From Dechloromonas sp. (GTDB taxonomy: Bacteria; Pseudomonadota; Gammaproteobacteria; Burkholderiales; Rhodocyclaceae): 41,057 nucleotides of DNA. The notes beneath the pieces are model-generated. The model was given only the letters and a program-made list of their open reading frames with translations, was not told the origin of the DNA and did no database searches. The first letter of the stretch is position 1; every line of letters starts with the position of its first letter. Below, piece by piece: positions 19,050 through 27,823 of the stretch. The position numbers were made by a program, and so were the translations under genes. The DNA is taken from positions 1-41,057 of the forward strand of contig JAQTXC010000024.1 of the NCBI GenBank assembly GCA_028689015.1, written 5' to 3'.

Positions 19050-19052
19050 ACA
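19037..19052. promoter_or_regulatory. perfect 16-bp palindrome, likely GntR operator
   Basis: TGTCTTATATAAGACA is perfectly symmetric and lies between divergent mdh and the GntR gene. It has the size and symmetry of GntR-family operators and overlaps the predicted -10. I saw no second full copy upstream of sdhC, gltA or sucA. Confidence 0.6.
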
Positions 19053-19097
19053 ACTTTTCGTGGACGGTCTATCGGAAATGTGCTGAAATCCTTCGCC

Positions 19098-19850
19098 ATG
19101 ACCCGAGAAACCAGTCGCGCTGCGGCGCGCACATCGCCCACATTCAGTCCGTTGTATCGCCAGATCAAGGATTTTTTGATTCGTAGCCTTGAGCAAGGCG
19201 AGTGGGGGCCGGGTGATGCAATCCCGAGCGAGGGCGAGTTGGCAGCGCGCTTTAATGTCAGCCAAGGAACGGTGCGCAAGGCCATTGACGAAATGGCGGC
19301 TGAGCACATGCTGGTTCGCCGCCAGGGCAAGGGTACTTTTGTTGCGACGCATAGCGACCCGCGTTCCTTCTATCGCTTTCTTCGCCTGGTGCCTGACGAT
19401 GGCGTGGCGGTGCCGGCGGTTAGCGAGCCTTTTTATTGCCAAGAGGTTAACGCATCGCCCGAGGTGGCAAGAGCGCTGGGTTTGCAAAAAGCCGATCCAG
19501 TGATTCATGTCAAACGGATGCTCCGTTTTGCGGGTGAGCCGGTGGTTTTTGATCAAATCTATCTAGTTGGTGAGTTGTTCGCGGGCTTGCAACTCGAAGG
19601 TTTGCGTGGTGGCGAGCGGTCTTTTTATAGTTTGCTGGAAAGTGATTACGGGGTTCGCATGATTCACGCCAGTGAGCATTTGCGGGCAGTGTCGGCCGAT
19701 GACGAAAGTGCAGCCCTTTTGGGGGTTGACCGTGATGAACCTTTGTTGCTCGTTGAGCGGACGGCCTACACCTATGGCAATCGTCCAGTCGAGTGGCGGC
19801 GGGGGGTTTATTGCACACGCCGTCACTACTATCGCAATGATCTGGGTTGA
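19098..19850 (+). CDS. GntR-family regulator with UTRA ligand domain (HutC type)
   Basis: The 250-residue protein has an N-terminal winged helix, LYRQIKDFLIRSLEQGEWGPGDAIPSEGELAARFNVSQGTVRKAIDEM (about 18-65), ending in RRQGKGTFVA, the classic GntR wing. A UTRA effector domain follows (about 95-245) with VIHVKRMLRFAGEPVVFDQIYL and the closing WRRGVYCTRRHYY. I chose ATG 19098 because an earlier ATG at 18975 would place 41 non-family residues across the predicted promoter. It lies between mdh and sdhC, so a regulator of TCA-cycle genes responding to a small carboxylate is a reasonable inference; the ligand is unknown. Confidence 0.88.
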   Translation: MTRETSRAAARTSPTFSPLYRQIKDFLIRSLEQGEWGPGDAIPSEGELAARFNVSQGTVRKAIDEMAAEHMLVRRQGKGTFVATHSDPRSFYRFLRLVPDDGVAVPAVSEPFYCQEVNASPEVARALGLQKADPVIHVKRMLRFAGEPVVFDQIYLVGELFAGLQLEGLRGGERSFYSLLESDYGVRMIHASEHLRAVSADDESAALLGVDRDEPLLLVERTAYTYGNRPVEWRRGVYCTRRHYYRNDLG

Positions 19851-19872
19851 TTAGTATTTGCTAATTTTTAGA

Positions 19873-19886
19873 GTGCTGAAAAGCAC
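19873..19886 (+). terminator. weak hairpin after the GntR gene
   Basis: GTGCT (19873-19877), loop GAAA, AGCAC (19882-19886). The GNRA-type loop stabilises it, but no T tract follows, so termination is doubtful. Confidence 0.25.
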
Positions 19887-19918
19887 GCTGGCTGGCGCTT
19901 TGCGCGCTACTTTGAATG

Positions 19919-19924
19919 TATAAT
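19919..19924 (+). promoter_or_regulatory. candidate -10 box of the sdh operon
   Basis: Consensus TATAAT lies 62 bases before the sdhC ATG. No clear -35 is found at 16-18 bases, so an activator or a weak -35 would be needed. Confidence 0.4.
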
Positions 19925-19986
19925 TACAGTTCTTTTCAAACCACGTAAAAGCGGTAATCCGCATCTTCACGCGAGGGATGACGTTC

Positions 19987-20373
19987 ATGGCAGAAATGAC
20001 CATCAAGAAACGTCCAAAAAACTTGGACTTGACCACTATCAGGTTGCCGTTGCCAGGCAAGGTTTCAATTCTGCATCGCGTTAGCGGTGCCGGCTTGTTC
20101 CTCTGTTTGCCGCTGCTCCTTTGGCTGTTTGGCGACAGCCTTCATTCTGCTGATAGTTACGCGGCCCTCAAGGCGCATGTTGCCAGCTTGCCCGCCAAGG
20201 TGATTCTGGCTGGTCTGTTGTGGGCTTTTGTGCATCATTTTTGTGCCGGGATCCGCTTCCTGTTGCTTGACTTGCATGTCGGCATCGAAAAAGAAGCGGC
20301 TCGCAAGTCGGCGGGTGTTGTGTTTGCGGTCAGTATTCCGCTGACCCTGGCTCTGTGGGGGATGTTGCTGTGA
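19987..20373 (+). CDS. sdhC: succinate dehydrogenase cytochrome b556 subunit
   Basis: SdhC is one of the two membrane anchors of complex II and helps bind haem b and ubiquinone. The 128-residue protein has three hydrophobic helices, at about 35-52, 70-92 and 107-127. The quinone-site motif SILHRVSGAGLF is near residue 27 and the haem-region sequence HHFCAGIRFLLLDLHVG near 82. I chose ATG 19987 because GAGGG ends 9 bases before it, while an ATG at 19978 directly abuts that site. Its stop overlaps the sdhD GTG start. Confidence 0.93.
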   Translation: MAEMTIKKRPKNLDLTTIRLPLPGKVSILHRVSGAGLFLCLPLLLWLFGDSLHSADSYAALKAHVASLPAKVILAGLLWAFVHHFCAGIRFLLLDLHVGIEKEAARKSAGVVFAVSIPLTLALWGMLL

Positions 20374-20717
20374 TCAACCGTATCGTTGTCGGTGCTCATT
20401 ACGGCCTCAAGGATTGGATCGCCCAGCGTGCGACGGCCATCATCATGGCTGTGTATTCGGTGCTGATCGCTGCTGTTCTGCTGATTATTCAGCCTGCTAC
20501 CTTTGAGGCTTGGCAAGGTATCTTTGCTAATGGCGTCATCAAGTTCCTGACCTTCCTTTTCTTCGTTAGCTTGTTCTATCACGCCTGGATTGGCGTGCGT
20601 GACATCTGGATGGATTACGTGAAGCCGACCGGCCTGCGCCTGACGCTGCATGTCCTGACCATTTGCGCTCTGGTGGGTTACACCGCTTGGGCTGCTGCGA
20701 TTCTCTGGAGGCTGTAA
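20370..20717 (+). CDS. sdhD: succinate dehydrogenase membrane anchor subunit
   Basis: SdhD is the second complex II anchor. The 115-residue protein has three helices (about 22-42, 55-75 and 88-110) and the motif LFYHAWIGVRDIWMDYVKP, whose histidine is the expected axial haem ligand and whose DIWMDY segment contributes to the quinone site. The start is GTG 20370, inside the sdhC stop (GTGA), with GGGGGA 8 bases upstream. A second GTG at 20355 is in frame but lies before that ribosome site. sdhA begins 2 bases after its TAA. Confidence 0.92.
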   Translation: MINRIVVGAHYGLKDWIAQRATAIIMAVYSVLIAAVLLIIQPATFEAWQGIFANGVIKFLTFLFFVSLFYHAWIGVRDIWMDYVKPTGLRLTLHVLTICALVGYTAWAAAILWRL

Positions 20718-20719
20718 GC

Positions 20720-22504
20720 GTGAGTATTCCTGTTCTTAAATTTGATGCGGTCATCGTTGGTGCCGGTGGTGCCGGTCTGCGTTCCGCTATTCAGTTGTCC
20801 GAGGCTGGGCTGAAAACAGCCGTGCTCTCCAAAGTCTTTCCGACCCGTTCGCACACGGTTGCGGCACAAGGCGGCGTTGCTGCCTCGCTGGGTAACTCCG
20901 AGGAAGATCACTGGACGTGGCATATGTATGACACGGTCAAGGGTTCCGACTGGCTCGGCGATCAGGATGCGATCGAATTCATGTGCCGCAAGGCAAACGA
21001 AGTGGTCGTTGAGCTCGAGCACTACGGCATGCCTTTTGATCGTACCGACGATGGCAAGATTTATCAGCGCCCGTTCGGTGGCCATATGTCGAATTTCGGC
21101 GAAAAGCCGGTGCGCCGTTCCTGTGCTGCTGCAGACCGTACGGGGCACGCCATGCTGCATGCCATGTACCAGCGTAATGTCAAAGCCAATACCCAGTTCT
21201 TCGTTGAATGGATGGCGCTTGACCTGATTCGCGACGAGGAAGGTCACGTCATCGGCGTGACCGCCATGGAAATGGAAACCGGTCAAGTGGTGATTTTCCA
21301 CTCACGTGCCACTATTTTCGCAACCGGTGGTGCTGGTCGCATTTACTATTCTTCGACCAATGCCTTTATCAATACCGGTGACGGTCTGGGTATGGCAGCG
21401 CGGGCTGGTATTCCGCTTGAGGATATGGAATTCTGGCAATTCCATCCGACTGGCGTGGCGGGTGCCGGTGTGCTGATTACCGAAGGCGTTCGTGGCGAAG
21501 GCGGTATTCTGCGTAACAGCAGCAAGGAGCGCTTCATGGAGCGCTACGCACCGAATGCCAAGGACCTGGCGTCACGTGACGTGGTTTCCCGCGCCATGGC
21601 GACCGAAATCAAGGAAGGTCGTGGCTGTGGTGTCAATAAGGACTATGTCCTGCTCGATATTACCCATCTCGATCCGGCCACTATCATGAAGCGCCTGCCG
21701 GGTATTCACGAAATCGGTATCCAGTTTGCCGGTGTCGATTGCCTGAAAGAGCCGCTGCCGGTGGTGCCAACCTGTCACTACCAGATGGGTGGTATCCCGA
21801 CGCATTACTCGGGTCGTGTGGTTGTCCCGCAGAACGGTGACTTCAATACCGTTGTTCCCGGCTTCTATGCGGGCGGTGAATGCGCCTGTGCATCGGTGCA
21901 TGGTGCCAATCGTCTGGGTACCAACTCCTTGCTTGATCTGCTGGTTTTCGGTAAGTCAGCCGGTGATTCGGCGGTTGAGGATCTTAAGGCTGGCAAGGCT
22001 CATCGTGACCTGCCGAAAGACGCAGCCGACAAGGCGTTGGCCCGGATCGCTGCTATCGATAACCGCAAGGGTGGTGCCAATGTGCACGAAACCCGTCTGG
22101 CCATGCAACGCACGATGCAAGACCACGCTGGGGTCTTCCGTTTTGGTGACATGCTCAAGCAAGGTGTCGAAAAAATTCTTGAAGTCGAGAAGGCTGCGCG
22201 CCAGCTCGAGATCAAGGATAAGTCGATGGCCTGGAACACCGCGCGCAGCGAAGCACTCGAAATGGAGAACCTGATCGAAGTGGCCAAGGCGACGATGATT
22301 TCTGCCGAAGCGCGGAAAGAATCGCGTGGCGCTCACGTCCGTGACGATGCTCCGGACACCGAGGAGTTTCCAAATGGTCGTAACGACAAAGAATGGCTCA
22401 AGCACACGCTGTTCTCGCCGGTTGATAACTCGATCACCTACAAGCCGGTGAACCTGCAGCCGCTGACCGTTGAAACCGTCGCCCTCAAGACGCGCTCGTA
22501 CTAA
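20720..22504 (+). CDS. sdhA: succinate dehydrogenase flavoprotein subunit
   Basis: SdhA oxidises succinate to fumarate with covalently bound FAD. The protein has 594 residues from GTG 20720, which follows GGAGG by 8 bases. GAGGAGLRSA near residue 14 binds FAD, and RSHTVAAQGG holds His45, the expected 8-alpha-histidyl FAD ligand. WQFHPTGVAGAG and EGVRGEGGILRN, with the catalytic arginine region, and the ANRLGTNSLLDLLVFG block are all present. It sits between sdhD and sdhB. The flavinylation factor sdhE lies three genes downstream. Confidence 0.96.
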   Translation: MSIPVLKFDAVIVGAGGAGLRSAIQLSEAGLKTAVLSKVFPTRSHTVAAQGGVAASLGNSEEDHWTWHMYDTVKGSDWLGDQDAIEFMCRKANEVVVELEHYGMPFDRTDDGKIYQRPFGGHMSNFGEKPVRRSCAAADRTGHAMLHAMYQRNVKANTQFFVEWMALDLIRDEEGHVIGVTAMEMETGQVVIFHSRATIFATGGAGRIYYSSTNAFINTGDGLGMAARAGIPLEDMEFWQFHPTGVAGAGVLITEGVRGEGGILRNSSKERFMERYAPNAKDLASRDVVSRAMATEIKEGRGCGVNKDYVLLDITHLDPATIMKRLPGIHEIGIQFAGVDCLKEPLPVVPTCHYQMGGIPTHYSGRVVVPQNGDFNTVVPGFYAGGECACASVHGANRLGTNSLLDLLVFGKSAGDSAVEDLKAGKAHRDLPKDAADKALARIAAIDNRKGGANVHETRLAMQRTMQDHAGVFRFGDMLKQGVEKILEVEKAARQLEIKDKSMAWNTARSEALEMENLIEVAKATMISAEARKESRGAHVRDDAPDTEEFPNGRNDKEWLKHTLFSPVDNSITYKPVNLQPLTVETVALKTRSY

Positions 22505-22518
22505 TCGGAGAAGAGAAC

Positions 22519-23229
22519 ATGAGCAAACGTACTGTTCAATTCAGTATTTACCGCTACGATCCGGACAAGGACGACGCGCCGTACATGCAGGATATTTCGG
22601 TTGAGGTTGAGCCGACGGATCGCAAGCTGCTGGATGCATTGACCAAGCTGAAGGCGAAAGACGACAGCCTAGCTTATCGCCGCTCTTGCCGGGAAGGTGT
22701 TTGTGGCTCCGATGCCATGAATATCAACGGCAAGAATGGTCTGGCCTGTCTGACCGACATTGACTCGTTGAAGCAGCCGATCGTATTGCGCCCCTTGCCG
22801 GGCCTGCCGGTCATTCGCGATCTGATCGTCGATATGACCCAGTTCTTCAAGCAGTATCACTCGATCAAGCCTTACCTGATCAACAACGATCCCCCGCCGG
22901 AGCGTGAGCGTCTGCAGTCGCCGGAAGACCGTGAAGAGCTGAATGGTCTTTACGAATGCATTCTATGTGCCTGTTGTTCGACCTCATGCCCGTCGTTCTG
23001 GTGGAATCCGGATAAGTTCGTCGGCCCGGCTGGCTTGCTGGCGGCTTATCGTTTCATCGCCGATACGCGCGATCAGGCGACCAGCGAGCGTCTCGATAAT
23101 CTCGAAGACCCGTATCGCTTGTTCCGTTGCCATAGCATCATGAACTGTGTTGACGTGTGCCCGAAGGGTTTGAACCCGACCAAGGCTATCGGCAAGATCA
23201 AGGACATGATGGTTCGTCGCGCCGTCTGA
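22519..23229 (+). CDS. sdhB: succinate dehydrogenase iron-sulfur subunit
   Basis: SdhB carries electrons from FAD to quinone through three clusters. The 2Fe-2S ligands are in CREGVCGSDAMNINGKNGLAC (about 54-74). The 4Fe-4S and 3Fe-4S ligands are in CILCACCSTSCPS (about 147-159) and CHSIMNCVDVCPKGLNP (about 204-220). The protein has 236 residues, a normal length. GGAGAAGAG precedes the ATG. Its TGA overlaps the ATG of sdhE as ATGA-like TGATG. Confidence 0.96.
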   Translation: MSKRTVQFSIYRYDPDKDDAPYMQDISVEVEPTDRKLLDALTKLKAKDDSLAYRRSCREGVCGSDAMNINGKNGLACLTDIDSLKQPIVLRPLPGLPVIRDLIVDMTQFFKQYHSIKPYLINNDPPPERERLQSPEDREELNGLYECILCACCSTSCPSFWWNPDKFVGPAGLLAAYRFIADTRDQATSERLDNLEDPYRLFRCHSIMNCVDVCPKGLNPTKAIGKIKDMMVRRAV

Positions 23230-23489
23230 TGGAGCGCAAGGACTACGAACGCCTGCGTTGGCGCTGTATTCGTCGAGCTCTGCTGGAGCTCGACATCACG
23301 CTGACGCGTTTTCTCGACGATGGTTTTTCGTCGCTCGATGAGGTGCAGCAGCAGGCATTCGTGGCACTTGCCGACCTGGAGGACTACGATCTATGGGATC
23401 TGATTACCGGTAAGGCCGAGATTGATGACCCTGTGATGTCCGAAGTCGTCGCGATGCTACGTAAGAGTAGAGTAAGGTTGGCGGAGTAA
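23229..23489 (+). CDS. sdhE: FAD assembly factor SdhE, with altered RGxxE motif
   Basis: SdhE (SdhAF2/YgfY, DUF339) promotes covalent attachment of FAD to SdhA. The 86-residue protein begins at ATG 23229, overlapping the sdhB stop, and matches the family in size and helical content: RLRWRCIRRALLELDITLTRFL, then FVALADLEDYDLWDLITGK. The family motif RGxxE reads R-A-L-L-E here, so the glycine is replaced by alanine. The position directly behind sdhCDAB supports the call. A longer start upstream would lie inside sdhB and is not needed. Confidence 0.92.
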   Translation: MERKDYERLRWRCIRRALLELDITLTRFLDDGFSSLDEVQQQAFVALADLEDYDLWDLITGKAEIDDPVMSEVVAMLRKSRVRLAE

Positions 23490-23553
23490 TTTCGAACGTT
23501 AACCGCTTTTAGGCAGTTCAGTGATAACCAACACCTGACAAGGGAAGATAACC

Positions 23554-24852
23554 ATGACGACCGAACGCAAGGCAACCCTGAGCATTGACGGGCAAGCGCC
23601 CGTTGATTTTCCGATCATGTCCCCGACGCACGGCAACGACTGTATCGACATTCGTTCGCTGGGCGGCAAGACCGGCTATTTCACCTATGACTCCGGGTTC
23701 CTCTCGACCGCCAGCTGCAAATCCACCATCACTTTCATCGACGGTGACAAGGGCGAATTGTTGTACCGCGGCTATCCGATCGAACAACTGGCCGACAACT
23801 GCAACTTCCTGGAAGTTGCTTATCTGTTGAAGAATGGCGAGCTGCCGAACGCTACCCAGAAGGTCAATTTCGAAAATACCATCAAGAACCATACGATGGT
23901 GCATGACCAGCTGACCCGTTTTTATAATGGTTTCCGTCGCGATGCCCATCCGATGGCCGTCATGACGGGTGTGGTTGGAGCATTGTCCGCCTTCTACCAT
24001 GAAGCTATGGACTACTCCGATGCCGAGCACCGCAGCATCAGCTTCAATCGCATCATCGCCAAGATGCCGACCATTGTCGCCATGGCGTACAAGTACAACA
24101 AGGGCATGCCCTTTATGTACCCGGACAATGATCTGAATTACACCGAAAACTTCATGCGCATGATGTTCGGTAACCCGTGCGAAAAGTACGTGCCGAATCC
24201 GGTGCTGGTTCGTGCGCTGGACATGATCTTCACGCTGCACGCTGATCATGAGCAGAACGCATCGACCTCGACGGTCCGTCTGGCCGGTTCTTCCGGTGCC
24301 AATCCGTTTGCCTGTATCGCTGCAGGTATCGCTTGTTTGTGGGGCCCGGCACACGGTGGTGCCAACGAGGCTTGCCTGCAGATGCTGGAAGAAATCGGTG
24401 ATGTCTCGCGCGTTGGCGAATATATCGCTCGTGCCAAGGACAAAAACGATTCCTTCAAGCTGATGGGCTTTGGTCACCGCGTTTACAAGAACTTTGATCC
24501 GCGCGCCAAGCTGATGCGTCAGGTCTGTAACGATGTGCTGAAAGAACTGGGCCTGGAAAACGACCGCCTGTTCAAGCTGGCCATGGAACTGGAAAAGATC
24601 GCGCTGGAAGATCCGTACTTCGTTGAGAAGAAGCTCTACCCGAACGTCGACTTCTACTCCGGTATCGTGCAAAAGGCGATTGGTATTCCGACCGAAATGT
24701 TCACCTGTATCTTCGCGCTGGCCCGTACGGTCGGCTGGATGACGCAGTGGGAGGAAATGATCTCCGATCCGGAGTACAAGATCGGCCGTCCGCGCCAGCT
24801 CTACATGGGCGCAGCCAAGCGCGATGTAGTTCCGTTGGCCCAGCGTAGCTAA
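23554..24852 (+). CDS. gltA: citrate synthase
   Basis: The enzyme condenses oxaloacetate with acetyl-CoA. The protein has 432 residues and is the type II hexameric form regulated by NADH in many proteobacteria. It opens with a beta-rich N-terminal domain ([19 protein letters not shown]). The active-site histidines are in TLHADHEQN and [10 protein letters not shown], followed by [21 protein letters not shown] lies just before the ATG. It follows sdhE by 64 bases and is closed by the terminator at 24864-24890. Confidence 0.96.
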   Translation: MTTERKATLSIDGQAPVDFPIMSPTHGNDCIDIRSLGGKTGYFTYDSGFLSTASCKSTITFIDGDKGELLYRGYPIEQLADNCNFLEVAYLLKNGELPNATQKVNFENTIKNHTMVHDQLTRFYNGFRRDAHPMAVMTGVVGALSAFYHEAMDYSDAEHRSISFNRIIAKMPTIVAMAYKYNKGMPFMYPDNDLNYTENFMRMMFGNPCEKYVPNPVLVRALDMIFTLHADHEQNASTSTVRLAGSSGANPFACIAAGIACLWGPAHGGANEACLQMLEEIGDVSRVGEYIARAKDKNDSFKLMGFGHRVYKNFDPRAKLMRQVCNDVLKELGLENDRLFKLAMELEKIALEDPYFVEKKLYPNVDFYSGIVQKAIGIPTEMFTCIFALARTVGWMTQWEEMISDPEYKIGRPRQLYMGAAKRDVVPLAQRS

Positions 24853-24863
24853 CAGTAAGAACC

Positions 24864-24890
24864 GGGCGGCCGTCTGGCCGCCCTTTTTTT
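24864..24890 (+). terminator. rho-independent terminator of gltA
   Basis: GGGCGGCC (24864-24871), loop GTCT, GGCCGCCC (24876-24883), then seven T. This separates gltA from the 2-oxoglutarate dehydrogenase genes, which should therefore have their own promoter or depend on read-through. Confidence 0.95.
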
Positions 24891-24959
24891 AACTGTGAAA
24901 ACGCAATAAACACGCAAGAAGAGTTGCCCAATAAAGATAACACCCGACCGGGGACGCCT

Positions 24960-27800
24960 ATGACTACGATGACCACCATGTTAGACAGCACGATGTACTT
25001 TGGCGGCAATGCGCCATTTGTCGAAGAGCTGTACGAAAATTACCTGAATGATCCGACCTGCGTGCCTGCAGAGTGGCGTGATTATTTCGACCGCCTGGCG
25101 CAGATGCCGGGCTTTGTGGCGCGCGATGTGGCGCATGCGCCGGTGATCGCTGCCTTTGCCGAACTGGCTAAGGACGGCGGTTTCCGCCCGGCGGCCACGG
25201 TGTCGCATGCCAGCGAAAATAAGAAACAGTCGGCTGTCGGCCAATTGGTCACGGCTTACCGTTCGCTCGGGACTCGCTGGGCTGATCTTGATCCACTCAA
25301 GCGCAATCCGCGTCCCAAGCTTGATGAACTTGAGCCGTCTTTTTACGGTTTCACCGATGCGGACCTGAACCAAACGTTCAATGTGGGTTCGCTCAAAGGC
25401 TTGCCGGAAACAGCCAAGCTCAGCGTGATCCTCGAAACACTCAAACAAACGTATTGCGGCACCATCGGTGTCGAATACATGTACATGACTGACTACAACG
25501 AAAAGCGCTGGCTGCAAGAAAAGCTGGAAAGCATTCGTTCCCGTCCGTCTTATAACGCCGATCAGAAAAAGCGCATTCTGGAACGGTTGACCGCGGCAGA
25601 AACCCTGGAACGCTATCTGCATACCAAGTATGTCGGTCAGAAGCGTTTCTCGCTCGAAGGGGGTGAGTCGCTGATTGTTTCCATGGACGAAGCGATTCGT
25701 ACCGGCGGTGCGTTGGGTGTGGACGAAGTCGTGGTTGGTATGGCGCACCGCGGTCGACTGAATGTTCTGGTCAATACCCTGGGTAAAACGCCGTCGATGC
25801 TTTTCGCTGAATTCGAGGGCAAGAAAAAGAGTGACTTGACGGCCGGTGACGTCAAATACCACATGGGCTTCTCGTCCGACGTCAATACCCCGGGCGGTGC
25901 TTGCCACCTGACCCTGGCTTTCAATCCATCGCACCTCGAAATCGTTAACCCGGTGGTCGAAGGTTCGGTCTACGCACGGCAGGTTCGCCGTGGTGAGGGG
26001 AGCCAGCATAAAGTCATGCCGATTCTGATTCACGGTGACTCGGCGGTTGCCGGTCAGGGTGTGAACCAGGAAATGCTCAACTTTGCGCAGACCCGTGGTT
26101 ATGGTGTCGGCGGCACGATTCACATCGTGGTTAATAATCAGGTGGGTTTTACCACCAGCGATCCGCGCGATTACCGTACAGGCCATTACTGTACAGACAT
26201 CTTCAAGATGGTCGACGCCCCAATCTTCCACGTGAACGGGGATGATCCTGAAGCGGTCGCCTTGGTGACGCAACTGGCTGTCGAATACCGTCAGACTTAT
26301 CAGAAAGATGTTGTTATTGACATCTTCTGCTTCCGAAAACTCGGCCATAACGAGCAGGATGAGCCGATGGTCACCCAGCCGCTGATGTACAAAATCATCG
26401 CCAAGCACCCGGGGACCCGCAAGCTTTATGGTGAGAAGCTGATTGCCGAAGGTACTTTGCCGGCCGATGGTCCGGAAAAGATGATTCAGGAATATCGCGA
26501 GCATCTGGACAAGGGTGAGTTGCTCTACAACCCGGTGCTGGCCGGTTACAAGCATCCGATGACCATTGACTGGATGCCCTTCCTGACCAAGAACTACATC
26601 GAAACCTGCGATACGCGAGTGCCGATGGATGAGCTCAAGCGTCTGGCAGCACGACTCACCACCTTGCCGGAAGGTTTCGCGCTGCATTCGCGCGTTAAGA
26701 AAATTGTTGATGATCGCGCCGCAATGGGTGAGGGCAAGTTGCCGGTCGACTGGGGTATGGCTGAAAATCTCGCCTACGCCTCGGTCCTGGTGTCTGGTTA
26801 TGGCGTTCGTATTTCGGGTGAGGACGTTGGTCGCGGGACCTTCTTCCACCGCCATGCTGCTTTCCATGACCAGAATCGCACCAGCTGGGATGTCGGCACC
26901 TATCATCCACTGAAGAACCTGCAGGAAAAGCAGGCCGGCTTCCAGTGTTATGACTCGGTCCTCTCTGAAGAAGCCGTGCTGGCCTTTGATTATGGTTATG
27001 CCTCGGCCAACCCGTACGAAATGGTGGTTTGGGAAGGCCAGTTCGGTGACTTTGCCAACGGTGCGCAAGTGGTCATCGACCAGTTCATTGCGTCTGGCGA
27101 AGCCAAGTGGGGCCGTGCCTGTGGTCTGGTCATGCTGTTGCCGCATGGTTACGAAGGCCAGGGTCCGGAGCACTCCTCTGCCCGCCTCGAACGCTTCATG
27201 CAGTTGTGTGCTGAGATGAATATGGAAGTCTGTGTGCCGACCACGGCTGCCCAGGTTTTCCACATGCTGCGCCGTCAGGCGGTTCGCATGCAGCGCAAGC
27301 CGCTGATCGTCATGTCGCCGAAATCGCTGTTGCGCCACAAGGATGCCGCATCGTCGCTTGATGAATTGGCCAACGGTGAATTCCAGCGCGTCATCGGCGA
27401 GGTTGATCCGATCGACCCGAAGAAGGTCAAGCGCGTCGTGCTGTGCTGCGGCAAGGTCTATTACGACCTGGTCAACGCCCGCCGCGAGAAGAAGATCGAC
27501 GATATCGCCATCGTTCGTCTTGAGCAGTTGTACCCCTTCCCCAAGGAATCGATGGAGAAGGAACTGGCGAAATATCCGAAGGCGACCGAAATCGTCTGGG
27601 CCCAGGAAGAGCCGCGTAATCAGGGCGCCTGGTACTGGATTGCTTCGCGTCATCACCTGGATTCGCAGATCAGCGGCAAGCAGAAAATGCTGCTGGTTTC
27701 CCGCCCGGCTTCCTCGTCCCCGGCGGTTGGCTATCTGGCCAAGCACAACGAGCAACAAAAGGCACTGATCGAGTCCGCCCTGGGCAAGATCGAGTACTGA
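24960..27800 (+). CDS. sucA: 2-oxoglutarate dehydrogenase E1 component
   Basis: E1 decarboxylates 2-oxoglutarate with thiamine diphosphate and passes succinyl to the lipoyl group of E2. The protein has 946 residues from ATG 24960, placed 5 bases behind GGGGA. The N-terminal FGGNAPFVEELYENYL is the E2-binding peptide. VVGMAHRGRLNVLVN, HGDSAVAGQGVNQEM and the thiamine-pyrophosphate region around HVNGDDPEAV follow. The C-terminal transketolase-like part contains HGYEGQGPEHSSARLERF. A TTG at 24924 is in frame but adds a stretch unlike the family. sucB follows after 23 bases. Confidence 0.95.
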   Translation: MTTMTTMLDSTMYFGGNAPFVEELYENYLNDPTCVPAEWRDYFDRLAQMPGFVARDVAHAPVIAAFAELAKDGGFRPAATVSHASENKKQSAVGQLVTAYRSLGTRWADLDPLKRNPRPKLDELEPSFYGFTDADLNQTFNVGSLKGLPETAKLSVILETLKQTYCGTIGVEYMYMTDYNEKRWLQEKLESIRSRPSYNADQKKRILERLTAAETLERYLHTKYVGQKRFSLEGGESLIVSMDEAIRTGGALGVDEVVVGMAHRGRLNVLVNTLGKTPSMLFAEFEGKKKSDLTAGDVKYHMGFSSDVNTPGGACHLTLAFNPSHLEIVNPVVEGSVYARQVRRGEGSQHKVMPILIHGDSAVAGQGVNQEMLNFAQTRGYGVGGTIHIVVNNQVGFTTSDPRDYRTGHYCTDIFKMVDAPIFHVNGDDPEAVALVTQLAVEYRQTYQKDVVIDIFCFRKLGHNEQDEPMVTQPLMYKIIAKHPGTRKLYGEKLIAEGTLPADGPEKMIQEYREHLDKGELLYNPVLAGYKHPMTIDWMPFLTKNYIETCDTRVPMDELKRLAARLTTLPEGFALHSRVKKIVDDRAAMGEGKLPVDWGMAENLAYASVLVSGYGVRISGEDVGRGTFFHRHAAFHDQNRTSWDVGTYHPLKNLQEKQAGFQCYDSVLSEEAVLAFDYGYASANPYEMVVWEGQFGDFANGAQVVIDQFIASGEAKWGRACGLVMLLPHGYEGQGPEHSSARLERFMQLCAEMNMEVCVPTTAAQVFHMLRRQAVRMQRKPLIVMSPKSLLRHKDAASSLDELANGEFQRVIGEVDPIDPKKVKRVVLCCGKVYYDLVNARREKKIDDIAIVRLEQLYPFPKESMEKELAKYPKATEIVWAQEEPRNQGAWYWIASRHHLDSQISGKQKMLLVSRPASSSPAVGYLAKHNEQQKALIESALGKIEY

Positions 27801-27823
27801 TAAAACAGTAGAGTGGAGTCACC

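Noticed and set aside
24981-27758. A 925-codon open frame on the minus strand opposite sucA.
   Set aside because: It mirrors sucA almost exactly, has no family features and no ribosome site. Long antisense frames are expected opposite codon-biased GC-rich genes. The same holds for 29099-30559 (opposite lpd) and 11129-12400 (opposite nnrS).
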